A stretch of 47,962 bases of DNA from NCBI GenBank assembly GCA_945861025.1, contig CAMASN010000021.1, forward strand, positions 1-47,962, read 5' to 3'. Of this stretch, positions 1-8,125 are shown piece after piece. The notes beneath the pieces are model-generated. The model ran no database searches. It saw only the letters and a program-made list of their open reading frames with translations, and was not told the origin of the DNA. A program made the translations under genes and the position numbers. This stretch comes from Ferrithrix thermotolerans DSM 19514 (GTDB taxonomy: Bacteria > Actinomycetota > Acidimicrobiia > Acidimicrobiales > Ilumatobacteraceae). Numbering within the stretch: the stretch's first letter is position 1; the number at the start of each line of letters is the position of its first letter.

Positions 1-2
1 AA

Positions 3-1211
3 CTCCTCGACCGCGTCCGCGTCGCCCAATCAACCCTCATCGCCGACGCCACCACCAACAACGACTGGGCAGGCACCGGTGCACGCAACATCGCCGACTG
101 GTTAGCCGGCACAACCAAAACGTCCTACAACGACGCGAAACGCAAAGAACAACACGGTAACGCACTCAACAAATCAAAAGACCTCGCCGACGCTGTCAAC
201 AGTGGTGCTGTGTCACCCGATGCTGCCGATGCGTTAGCCGACGCCGTCAACAACCCACCAGACACCGCCACCCAAGCCGACATCGCCGACTTGGTTTCGG
301 CATCCGAAGGCGCGACACCACGCGAAGCCAAACAAGCCGCATCACGCTGGCGCGAAATCCTGTCCACAGAAACCGAAGAACAAGCCCACACCCGCCGCCA
401 CAACGCACGATCAGTAACCAACACCGTGGCATGCGACGGAATGATCACCACATCAATCACCCTTCCCGTACTTCAAGCACGCCAACTCCTCAACGCAATC
501 AACCATGCAGCCGGCGAACCAGTCGAAGACGACACACGCACCAACACACAACGCCTCGCCGACGGTGCCATCGCACTCGCCCAGCTCTACAACTCCGGCC
601 AACTCATACCCGGCCGCGCCAACCCCAACATTGTGATCGTCATCCCCGTCGACGGCTTCACCGGTGTAACCAACGAACCCGGCCACACACCCTGGGGAGA
701 CCGCATCCCAGCCCACGTCGTACGCGAACTCGCCAAAAACGCAACACTGCAACGCATCATCATGGCCGGCTCCAAAATCCTCGACCTCGGACGCCAAACC
801 CGATACGCCACCCACGACCACTACCTCGCACTCGTCGCCCGAGACGGCCACTGCCGCTACAACGGCTGCACCACCCCCGCCGCATGGTGCGAAATCGACC
901 ACATCATCCAATGGCAACACGGCGGCACCACCAACATCAACAACGAATGGCTCCTGTGCCCATTCCACCACCAACAACGCCACAAACCCGGCACCACCAT
1001 CACCGGCAACGCCAACAACACCCAAATCAACCTCCCCAACGGCACCACCATCAACTGCCCACCCCACGGCGCCAACAACCGAAAACCCGAACCAACACAA
1101 CGATCCCAACCAGGCACACCACCCGCACCAACGGGCGCACCGCCACCCGGCTCACCACCCGAGCCAGCACCAGCGCACAGCCCTACCCAAAACTGGACCA
1201 ACGTCGCCTAA
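3..1211 (+). CDS. DUF222 / HNH endonuclease domain protein (5' end outside window)
   Basis: The reading frame is open from the window edge, so the start lies upstream; 402 codons are visible. The N-terminal part carries a helical DUF222-type stretch (GTGARNIADWLAG and following). The C-terminal part carries an HNH nuclease motif, CRYNGCTTPAAWCEIDH followed by CPFHHQQRH. The paired Cys residues would bind a structural metal and the His/Asn would bind the catalytic one. A Pro/Thr-rich disordered tail follows. DUF222-HNH proteins form multicopy families in Actinobacteria (for example the 13E12 repeat family of Mycobacterium), and their role is unclear. The coding strand is strikingly rich in A and C (runs of AAC, ACC, CAC codons), unlike the genes that follow, which may reflect transfer or a different history. 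The family call is firm; nuclease activity is inferred. Confidence 0.9.
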   Translation, partial: LLDRVRVAQSTLIADATTNNDWAGTGARNIADWLAGTTKTSYNDAKRKEQHGNALNKSKDLADAVNSGAVSPDAADALADAVNNPPDTATQADIADLVSASEGATPREAKQAASRWREILSTETEEQAHTRRHNARSVTNTVACDGMITTSITLPVLQARQLLNAINHAAGEPVEDDTRTNTQRLADGAIALAQLYNSGQLIPGRANPNIVIVIPVDGFTGVTNEPGHTPWGDRIPAHVVRELAKNATLQRIIMAGSKILDLGRQTRYATHDHYLALVARDGHCRYNGCTTPAAWCEIDHIIQWQHGGTTNINNEWLLCPFHHQQRHKPGTTITGNANNTQINLPNGTTINCPPHGANNRKPEPTQRSQPGTPPAPTGAPPPGSPPEPAPAHSPTQNWTNVA

Positions 1212-1281
1212 CCCATCGCGCGCGGTGCCCCGCCGTAGAACCAAAAACAGCAGCATCAAGCCCGTGCAGCAGCTCGAGGTT

Positions 1282-1287
1282 TAGAAT
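1282..1287 (+). promoter_or_regulatory. Candidate -10 box of a leaderless promoter (TAGAAT)
   Basis: TAGAAT lies exactly at -12 to -7 relative to the GTG at 1294, the spacing expected for actinobacterial leaderless transcripts (TANNNT box). No Shine-Dalgarno sequence precedes that GTG, which agrees. No convincing -35 box is visible. Confidence 0.45.
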
Positions 1288-1293
1288 CCATCT

Positions 1294-3009
1294 GTGAAAA
1301 TAGCCCTACCTCGCCTCGAGCATCACGGCGCTGAGAGCCGAGTGGTCACCCAAGTCGAATTCGGCGGCGAATGCCATCAGTGGTGGGTGGGCGTCCCCCG
1401 AGCATATGAAGGTCTTCTTGATCTCGGCATGAGCCCATGGTTGCCAGTCGCAACATTGGTCGCCGCCGCGGTCGGAGAAGATCTCACGATCGAGGGAACC
1501 GTATCGCCCACTCAATTACGTGGCGCCACACATGCGGCGACGTTGTGTAACGACTGGTGGCGCTGGCGGTCGCCCAACATCGAGACCACCTCCGCTGCGC
1601 AACCGTTCGCAGCGGGTCACGGCACCGGGCTCTTGTTCACCCGAGGAATTGATTCCACCGCCACGTTGATCGAATCAATGCGAGGCATCGGGCCACGGGT
1701 CACCCACCTGTTGAGCGTCGCCGATCTCGAGCCGAACCATTCGCCGTCGGTTGCCGCGATGGTGTTGCTCGACACCCAACGAGCAGCTGCTTCAGTCGGC
1801 CTTCCATTGATTGCACTGACCACGAATCTTCGTGCCGAGGTCGAGCGGTTCATCAACTGGGAACGGTCCTTCGGAACTGTTCTGATCAGTACCGCTCTGG
1901 CCCTCGGACCATTGTTGGAAATGCTGCTCATCTCGTCGACGTTGAACGACAAATACCGCAAGCCGCACGGCAGCACCCCAGAACTCGACGAAGGTTGGAG
2001 CACCGACCGCACCAAGGTGCTGACTACGCAACGCACGCTGAGCCGCAATGACAAAGTGGCGCTGGTGGGCAGCGAACCCAACTTGGCTCGTCAGATCAAG
2101 ATCTGTTGGGCGGGTAACCAGCGGCGCAACTGTGGGCGTTGCACGAAATGCCTCATGACGATGACCGCCCTGGTGGTAGATGGTGGCGACGCGGCGCTTG
2201 AGACGTTTGAGGCACGGCTGTCGGCCGAGGCGATTCGGCGGCTCGTGCCCGCCACGTTTGCTACAGATGATCTCGTCGCCGCTCTCCCGGGCGACCATCC
2301 TCACTACGAAGTCCTCTGGCCCTCGAATATGGAATCGATGCTCGACCGAATCGCGCCGCTGCGTCCCGACCTTGCTGAGGCCTGGTTCGACTGTCGGGCC
2401 CGCGGCCTCTACGGCCAACGCGCCGGTCTGGCCGACTCGGACGCGCTCAACATCACACGTAGCCGAGTCGACATCGGCATTGCACGCGGTTGGGGTGGCC
2501 ATGCGCAGCCGCTACTTGTGCCTGCTGCGATGCGTCACCAGTTGTGCGACTCAAACGTCGGCACCGCACGCCCGTTGCGATGGAGCATTGCCCAACGAGT
2601 CGCGCACGGACCGGCGCACATTGCTTCGCTACTCAGCGAAGGTTGGGGTCGCGGCGCCGTGATGTTGCTCGATGCGATCACTCCCGGATTGCCGCCTCAT
2701 GCCGTGCAGCGCTTGCTGAACTCCTCCGCCATGCGTTGCTGGTGGTCCGATGCCCCATATCTCGAAGGTGTGCCGTTGCTTGAGGCAATCACGCACGGTT
2801 GCGTACCCCTCCAGATCACGACAGACGCCCGCGCGGAGCAGCTTCGAAATGAGCTCGGGCCGATAGCGGGAGCACTCGTCATGGGGTTAGCCGAGACCGA
2901 ACGCGGCTACCCGGGCGCCGAGCAACTGCAGCGGTGCCATCAAGCGGCCGTGCAATTGGTTGTTACGGGCAGCCGCGAACGCAACCAAGCGCTAGCAGCG
3001 CACTCATGA
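1294..3009 (+). CDS. PP-loop (QueC/ExsB-like) protein with glycosyltransferase-like C-terminus
   Basis: 571 aa, GTG start. Around residue 113 there is a degenerate PP-loop nucleotide-binding motif (LLFTRGIDST, in place of SGGxDS). Around residue 279 there is a cysteine cluster, NCGRCTKCLMTM, like the zinc-binding CxxC sets at the end of QueC/ExsB-type ATP pyrophosphatases. The last ~100 residues (APYLEGVPLLEAITHGCVP, from about 487) resemble the donor-binding C-terminal segment of GT-B glycosyltransferases; the GT4 gene at 34659 has the similar EAITEGCVP. The ATGA overlap with the next gene, a glycosyltransferase/pyruvyltransferase fusion, implies translational coupling and a job in surface-polysaccharide assembly, perhaps modifying a sugar or activating a carboxylate. 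The changed PP-loop leaves catalysis uncertain. Fold assignment is moderately sure; the reaction is unknown. Confidence 0.8.
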   Translation: MKIALPRLEHHGAESRVVTQVEFGGECHQWWVGVPRAYEGLLDLGMSPWLPVATLVAAAVGEDLTIEGTVSPTQLRGATHAATLCNDWWRWRSPNIETTSAAQPFAAGHGTGLLFTRGIDSTATLIESMRGIGPRVTHLLSVADLEPNHSPSVAAMVLLDTQRAAASVGLPLIALTTNLRAEVERFINWERSFGTVLISTALALGPLLEMLLISSTLNDKYRKPHGSTPELDEGWSTDRTKVLTTQRTLSRNDKVALVGSEPNLARQIKICWAGNQRRNCGRCTKCLMTMTALVVDGGDAALETFEARLSAEAIRRLVPATFATDDLVAALPGDHPHYEVLWPSNMESMLDRIAPLRPDLAEAWFDCRARGLYGQRAGLADSDALNITRSRVDIGIARGWGGHAQPLLVPAAMRHQLCDSNVGTARPLRWSIAQRVAHGPAHIASLLSEGWGRGAVMLLDAITPGLPPHAVQRLLNSSAMRCWWSDAPYLEGVPLLEAITHGCVPLQITTDARAEQLRNELGPIAGALVMGLAETERGYPGAEQLQRCHQAAVQLVVTGSRERNQALAAHS

Positions 3010-5399
3010 GCCGCCTCACCCGACTGCGAATCTGGTTGAGCCGCATCCGCCTTACGCCGGTACGTACCGAGTACATCAACGAGATCACCTCTTCGCTTCC
3101 AACCCACCTCGACGCCGTCGCCCATCAGGCGTTGTCCGAAAGCCAGAGCCTGCGAGTCGCCCTCGACAACGTTGCCGCGATGCTCAACGAGCAGATTGTG
3201 GAAACCAAGCATCGGCTGATCGATGCACAGCATCAGATCGTGGCGCTTCGCCACGAGCTCGCAAGCACTGCCGCAGAGTCTCGCTCGGCAGCGGCAAGCG
3301 TCAGCCAAGCGACCAAGATCGTTGGCGAGATTGCCTCGGCAGCGGCCCGCGACGCCGCATTCGAACGGCTGATGGCAACCATCGACCCGATCACATCACG
3401 CACCGATGGACTCAGCGTGATCATCATCACCTGGAACCACGCTGGCTGGCTCCCCGAAGCATTGGCATCTGCTCGAGCCTCGCTGTTGGCTGTGCCACAT
3501 GAGCGTGCCGGACAGATCCTGATCTTCGACGATGGGTCCACCGACGAGACGGATCAGCTGCTGGCGTCGTTGAGCGGCGATCCGCAGATCAAGGTGATCC
3601 GGTCGGTATCGAACCTGAACTTGGCCCGTGCTCGAAATGTGCTGTTGGCGGCATGCCCCACACGTCATGCGTTGGTGCTCGATGCCGACAATCGCGCTCT
3701 ACCCGATGGCGTCGCCGAGATGTACGCCGTTGCCGCTGCGCTCGGTTCAACCATCGCGTACGGTCAGGTCATTGCGGCTACTCCCGATGAGTCGCAGTGG
3801 ATGGCTTTCTCCTATGCCCCATCGCGAGAAAGCCTGAGCCTCGGCCACTCCTTCGACTCGATGGCAGTGATCGATGTCGATGCTGTCATCGCCCTCGGCG
3901 GATACGCAACCGACCCGCAACTCGGTGGTTGGGTCGACGATCTTGAGTTGCTGCTGCGATGCCTGCGCCGCGGCGGCCTCTTGGCATACGTGCCCACAGT
4001 CTTAGGGCGCTATCGATTGTCCCCGCTGAGGCACAGCAGCCGGGTCACCGATCAGGGCGCGCTCGAGCGTCGCGTTGCGCGTAGCCACCTCTACGACGAG
4101 CCCGACTTCGACCAGTTCGCAATCGTGTCTGCGCACGCTGCGGTTGGCGTTCTTTGGGCATCACCCGGCGCCGCCAAGTTTGTCGAGCACGCCGACGCCG
4201 CGTGGCATGTCCCATGGCCGGATCACGTCGCGACCCAGGCCATCAGCGCGGCCGCCGCCGGGCCGCGAGTACTCATCGTGGTGCCGGGTGGTGTCGGCAA
4301 CTTCGGCGATGACGCCATCAGCGAAGCAGTAATCTCACGCGTGCGAGCCGGATATCCGACCGCAGCGGTTGAAATCATTTCCGACGGGCAGATGCCGACG
4401 ATCAACGGTCGAGCAACTCCGTGGTCGGGAACCGTCGTTGAGACATGGCATGAAACCAATGCACTCGACATCAGCGCCTTTGACCTTGCGGTATTCGCCG
4501 GCGGCGGCAACCTCGCGAGTTCGTTCGCCCCGACCCTGTTGACGCCTCGGTGCGGCATCGCTCGGCGACTCGCTGAGCACGGCGTACCGGTCATCTGGTC
4601 GGGACAGGGAGTTGGCCCATGCATCGACGACGAGCTCGATCTGGTCGTCGCCGCAGCGCACTCAGCACAAGCATTCGGGTGCCGCGACCACCTCTCGGTC
4701 GAACTGATTGAGCACAAATCAAGCGACGTACGCCAACTAGTCGAGCTTGTTGGCGACGACGCAATGGCGCTCGCGCGGGCCGACGAGAACGCTCTCGCTG
4801 AATGTCTACGAAACGCCGAAGTGACCACCGAGCGGTTCGTGGTGCTCCACGTGCGCCTCGCTCACTATGCCGGCACCTCGACTCCGTCAGACTTCGCGGC
4901 GCTTGCCGATGCCGTCGACGCGTTGGCGTTCACCAGTGGAGCGACCGTGCTTGGGCTCGTGACAAACAACAACGAGCCGCACGAGGCGCTCGTGCTCGCA
5001 GCCCTCGCTCAGTTGACTCCAAGACGCAGCCCATGGCGCATCATTGACGTCGTCAGCGATCCAGCCCTGGCCCGCGCCGTATTGGCTGCGGCCGACTCGG
5101 TTGTCACCCACTCGTACCACGTCGCCCTGTGGTCGCTTGAGGCTGGCACCCCTGCATTGTTGGCAACAGGTTCGGCCTATTACGAAGCTAAAGCTGAGGG
5201 CTTGCGGGTACTCGCCGGACTCACCACATCGATCGCCCTCGGCCAAGCCCCGAGCGTCGGGGACCTCGACAAACACCTTCAGGTAGTGCGCAGCGAGCTT
5301 GACCCCGCCGTGTTGTCAAACGTGGCCGCGAGAGTGAACACATGGTGGGACGACGCCTTGGCTGGAGCCCTTCACGGGCGGCCCGCACGCACGCACTAG
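3006..5399 (+). CDS. GT2 glycosyltransferase - polysaccharide pyruvyl transferase fusion
   Basis: 797 aa. The ATG at 3006 overlaps the previous TGA (ATGA) and removes a 24-codon upstream extension. Residues ~30-125 are a heptad-like, Glu/Gln/Ala-rich probable coiled coil. Residues ~136-370 form a GT-A family 2 domain: LSVIIITWNHAGWLPEAL at the start, ILIFDDGSTDETD, the DADN metal site near 226, and WVDDLELLLRCLRRGG. From ~422 onward there is a polysaccharide pyruvyl transferase (CsaB/PssM-like) domain: VVPGGVGNFGDDAI, FAGGGNLAS, IWSGQGVGP, and VTHSYHVALWSLEAGTPAL. It is predicted to add a sugar and a ketal pyruvate to an exopolysaccharide or cell-wall polymer at the cytoplasmic face. No signal peptide or membrane segment is evident. 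Having both activities in one chain is unusual. Domain calls are confident; donor and acceptor are unknown. Confidence 0.9.
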   Translation: MSRLTRLRIWLSRIRLTPVRTEYINEITSSLPTHLDAVAHQALSESQSLRVALDNVAAMLNEQIVETKHRLIDAQHQIVALRHELASTAAESRSAAASVSQATKIVGEIASAAARDAAFERLMATIDPITSRTDGLSVIIITWNHAGWLPEALASARASLLAVPHERAGQILIFDDGSTDETDQLLASLSGDPQIKVIRSVSNLNLARARNVLLAACPTRHALVLDADNRALPDGVAEMYAVAAALGSTIAYGQVIAATPDESQWMAFSYAPSRESLSLGHSFDSMAVIDVDAVIALGGYATDPQLGGWVDDLELLLRCLRRGGLLAYVPTVLGRYRLSPLRHSSRVTDQGALERRVARSHLYDEPDFDQFAIVSAHAAVGVLWASPGAAKFVEHADAAWHVPWPDHVATQAISAAAAGPRVLIVVPGGVGNFGDDAISEAVISRVRAGYPTAAVEIISDGQMPTINGRATPWSGTVVETWHETNALDISAFDLAVFAGGGNLASSFAPTLLTPRCGIARRLAEHGVPVIWSGQGVGPCIDDELDLVVAAAHSAQAFGCRDHLSVELIEHKSSDVRQLVELVGDDAMALARADENALAECLRNAEVTTERFVVLHVRLAHYAGTSTPSDFAALADAVDALAFTSGATVLGLVTNNNEPHEALVLAALAQLTPRRSPWRIIDVVSDPALARAVLAAADSVVTHSYHVALWSLEAGTPALLATGSAYYEAKAEGLRVLAGLTTSIALGQAPSVGDLDKHLQVVRSELDPAVLSNVAARVNTWWDDALAGALHGRPARTH

Positions 5400-5406
5400 T
5401 AGCTAG

Positions 5407-7515
5407 CTAGCGCCAGCGGGTTGGCGCCAGCTCATCGGGTACGTAGCTGCAGTAGATCCCGGTGCGAACTCGTTGATCAAGATGCGCTGCCGCGAGTGGA
5501 TGATGTTCGGCCAAACGGGTGAGCGCATACCGCATCGAGCGCGTAACGGCGGTGCGAGCTCGTTCGGCGCTGCCACCTGTTGAGCGCTGCGCTCCCCCGA
5601 GTCCCACGGCGCTGCGCAGTTCTGCGATCAGATACTCGCGGTCGCGTTCAGCCAACTCGCGCCGAGCGATGTCGTTCATCGCCGTTGCTTGCTCAATGTC
5701 GTCGTCGACCTCTGCCAGTCGGCGGCGATACGCCTCACGGGCGCGATCGTCGAGCACCGGAACACCGCGAGCGGCCAGTCGACCGTCGTCGTCGAGACCG
5801 CTGTTCGCTGCCACGTGGGTAGGAAGCCAGCCAGCCTCGACAGCGACCATGTCGAGCGCGTGGAATTCTCGGCCGGGCTCAGCAAGCAAGCGTTCGATAT
5901 AACGAAGGCCCTTGAGATCGCGCACCACCGCAGTGACGCCACCGAGGCGAACGACCCGCGTGTCACCCTCGCCACGGAACACCGCTTCGTCAGCGATGTC
6001 AGCCACGGCAGCCACGGCAGCGGTGAGGGTCGGCGTGGGGGTCGCTGGCACAACTCGAGAACTATCAGTTGCGAGTGCTTCGTCGCAGCGACGCACCCAA
6101 CCCATCGCGCCAAACGATTCGAAGGCTTCTCGCGCTGCATGCAACTCAAGCCGAGCGCTGTCGAGGTTGCCCTCAGTTCGGCGGATCTCGGCCAACACGG
6201 TGCGCGCAACTGCGGCATCGAACGGAGCCCCAAGGTCGACCCACGAAACCGTCGCCGCAGTTGCCGCAACCTTTGCGCCACTCAGATCGTTGGCTAACAG
6301 CTTGGCCCGTGCGTCGGCGAGCTGTGCGCCGGCCCGCAGCGACGGACTCGGAAAGTGATCGGCGATGTGCCCGAGCGAATCGGCCGCTCGACGCGCCGCC
6401 GCCGTGTCACCTGACGCGGAAGCAATCTCTGCTTGGGCCGCCAGCAACGGCGCGAGGCGGAGGTCGCCAAAGGGCGGACATTCTTTCCATGGCAGATCGT
6501 CGGGGTTGGTGAGCGCGTCATCGATCATTGTCGATGCGCCCGCAACATCGCCTTGCGCCAACCGCAACAGAGCCAAGCCAGGTTGAGCCGACCAAGCCCG
6601 GGCGTGCGCCGAGATAAAGGCCGACTCAGCACCCGCGAGGTCTCCCTTTCGCAGACGAATATTGCCAAGCTCCACCAACGGCCACCCGAACTCGCGACGC
6701 ATCCACGGTCGCAGTTCTTCGCATGCCAGTAACGCTTCCTCCTCGGCACGATCGCATGGGCCAGACACCCTGAGCAGTTCGGCTCGGTGCACTCGACAGC
6801 GCCCATTGATCCCACCGAAGGCGGCGCCGTGGCGCCAGCGCTCCATCATGTCGGTCCACTCGACGGCCTGATCGTGCAACGCGAGGCCCTGCGCCGCGCA
6901 GATCAGCTCGCAGTACATCATCCCCGTGGTCAACGGATCGACTTCGCCCGACATCAGCAGCGCCGCAATGTCGTCGAGTAAGCGCAACCCCTCGTCGAAT
7001 CGACCGTCAAGGATCACGAGTCGGGCGAGGGCCACCCTGCCGATAACGACTGCTGGAGCGACCCCAAGTCGGGTGCCGAGATCGACCGCGATTTCGGCCT
7101 GCTGGCGAGCTGATTGCATGTCGCCGCACATGAATCGCTCGTAGGTTCGAACCATCGCGATGAGCGCGTGCGGAGCCGTCTCGTGCGTGCCCTCTAGTAG
7201 GACTTCGGCTCGGCGGAGCCAACCCCGCACCGGCGCCATCAGACCGGTATCGATCATCAAAAACATCGCCAGAGTGGCTGCGGCCCGAGCTGCTTCTGGC
7301 TTGTCGCCTTCGGCGATGCGGAGGCTATACAAGTCTTCCCAAGCCGAGATCGCATTCTCGTAGTTGCCGTTGCCATAGGCCGCTTGAGCGCGCAGCTCGA
7401 GGCCAAGTGCCGACGCGCCGAGGTCGCCACTGCTGTGGAGCAGGTCGAGTGCTTGTTGCCACTCACCCCGCTCAACGGCGGCACGGGCCTGACGAAGGCC
7501 ATTGTCATTACTCAT
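5407..7515 (-). CDS. TPR-rich regulatory protein with a C-terminal LuxR/AAA-associated domain
   Basis: 702 aa from ATG 7515, preceded by GGGAGA at about 9 nt; a longer frame reaches 7578 without a better site. Most of the chain is alpha-helical repeats of TPR type (QALDLLHSSGDLGASALGLE, NYENAISAWEDL, GNLDSARLELHAAREAF). At about 515-565 it carries FRGEGDTRVVRLGG...VVRDLKGLRYIERLLAEPG, a segment usually found in large LuxR or AAA signalling ATPases, and the C-terminus is Arg/Glu-rich helical. Neither an ATPase P-loop nor an HTH is visible. It converges with the glycan operon (7 bp apart) and diverges from a cupin gene. A sensor or scaffold regulator is inferred. Confidence 0.75.
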   Translation of the reverse strand: MSNDNGLRQARAAVERGEWQQALDLLHSSGDLGASALGLELRAQAAYGNGNYENAISAWEDLYSLRIAEGDKPEAARAAATLAMFLMIDTGLMAPVRGWLRRAEVLLEGTHETAPHALIAMVRTYERFMCGDMQSARQQAEIAVDLGTRLGVAPAVVIGRVALARLVILDGRFDEGLRLLDDIAALLMSGEVDPLTTGMMYCELICAAQGLALHDQAVEWTDMMERWRHGAAFGGINGRCRVHRAELLRVSGPCDRAEEEALLACEELRPWMRREFGWPLVELGNIRLRKGDLAGAESAFISAHARAWSAQPGLALLRLAQGDVAGASTMIDDALTNPDDLPWKECPPFGDLRLAPLLAAQAEIASASGDTAAARRAADSLGHIADHFPSPSLRAGAQLADARAKLLANDLSGAKVAATAATVSWVDLGAPFDAAVARTVLAEIRRTEGNLDSARLELHAAREAFESFGAMGWVRRCDEALATDSSRVVPATPTPTLTAAVAAVADIADEAVFRGEGDTRVVRLGGVTAVVRDLKGLRYIERLLAEPGREFHALDMVAVEAGWLPTHVAANSGLDDDGRLAARGVPVLDDRAREAYRRRLAEVDDDIEQATAMNDIARRELAERDREYLIAELRSAVGLGGAQRSTGGSAERARTAVTRSMRYALTRLAEHHPLAAAHLDQRVRTGIYCSYVPDELAPTRWR

Positions 7516-7571
7516 CAACCGTGTCTCCCGCGCTCGACCGACCCGTGGTCTCGCAGATTTCTTGTCGCATT

Positions 7572-7588
7572 GTGACACAGATTGTCAC
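7572..7588. promoter_or_regulatory. Inverted repeat in a divergent intergenic region, possible operator
   Basis: GTGACA, then CAGAT, then TGTCAC: a perfect 6-bp inverted repeat between the divergent TPR-regulator and cupin genes. It superficially resembles a CRP/FNR-type site, but the spacing does not match TGTGA-N6-TCACA. Regulator unknown. Confidence 0.35.
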
Positions 7589-7640
7589 GCCTTCCGTATG
7601 GCAATCAACCAAACAAACAACACAGAAAGCGGACAACACA

Positions 7641-8024
7641 ATGCGTCTCTCGAAAGAACTCATCCCTACAAAGATCGACATCCCGGGCGCGAAGGCACGC
7701 CAACTCTCCGACTTCGGGGCCGCCTACGGTGTGCTGGGCGTCGAGTATTTCAGCATGGGCGCCGGGGTAGACCTCGCACCATTGCTTGAGGGCCTCAAGG
7801 GCGACGTCTGCCACTCCCCCCACTGGGGCTACATCATCTCGGGTGACCTCGTGGCGACCTACGCCGACGGGTCCACCGAAAACTGCGTGGGCGGCGATGT
7901 CTTCTACTGGCCAGCAGGCCACTCAATCCGAGTGAACGAAGACGCTGAGATCATTCTGTTCAGCCCCCAGCACGAGCACCTTGAAGTCATCGGGCACATC
8001 GCCAAGAAACTTGGCGTCGCCTGA
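7641..8024 (+). CDS. Cupin-domain protein
   Basis: 127 aa beginning MRLSKELIPTK. The small beta-barrel (cupin_2-like) pattern is visible as HSPHWGYIISGDLVATYADG, corresponding to the first metal-binding motif with fewer His than usual, and then GGDVFYWPAGHSIRV for the second. Length suits a single-domain cupin. The gene diverges from the TPR regulator across an intergenic inverted repeat and converges with an acyl-CoA ligase over a long hairpin. A role as a small-ligand sensor or detoxifying enzyme is possible, but no substrate can be inferred. Confidence 0.85.
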   Translation: MRLSKELIPTKIDIPGAKARQLSDFGAAYGVLGVEYFSMGAGVDLAPLLEGLKGDVCHSPHWGYIISGDLVATYADGSTENCVGGDVFYWPAGHSIRVNEDAEIILFSPQHEHLEVIGHIAKKLGVA

Positions 8025-8048
8025 GCGCCGCATCTCACGACTGACGAA

Positions 8049-8091
8049 GAAGCGACGGCCATCGAACAAGACGTTCGCTGGCCGCCGCTTC
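8049..8091. terminator. Long bidirectional hairpin between convergent genes
   Basis: The arms 8049-8061 (GAAGCGACGGCCA) and 8079-8091 pair over 13 bp with one mismatch. Inside the loop a second perfect 5-bp stem (CGAAC/GTTCG) continues the hairpin around AAGAC. It sits between the stops of the convergent cupin and acyl-CoA ligase genes, which suits a shared transcription terminator. No clear U-tract. Confidence 0.6.
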
Positions 8092-8125
8092 GCGTTGCAA
8101 TGAAATCGGAGTAGTGCGTACTCGT

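Noticed and set aside
453-1109. 218-codon Val/Gly-rich minus-strand ORF
   Set aside because: Antisense to the HNH gene whose motifs are clear; the open frame results from its A/C bias.
431-1297. 288-codon plus-strand ORF, Arg/His/Thr-rich
   Set aside because: Out-of-frame reading of the A/C-rich HNH gene; composition implausible for a protein.
7572-7588. CRP/FNR binding site
   Set aside because: The half-site spacing does not match the consensus; kept only as a generic inverted repeat.
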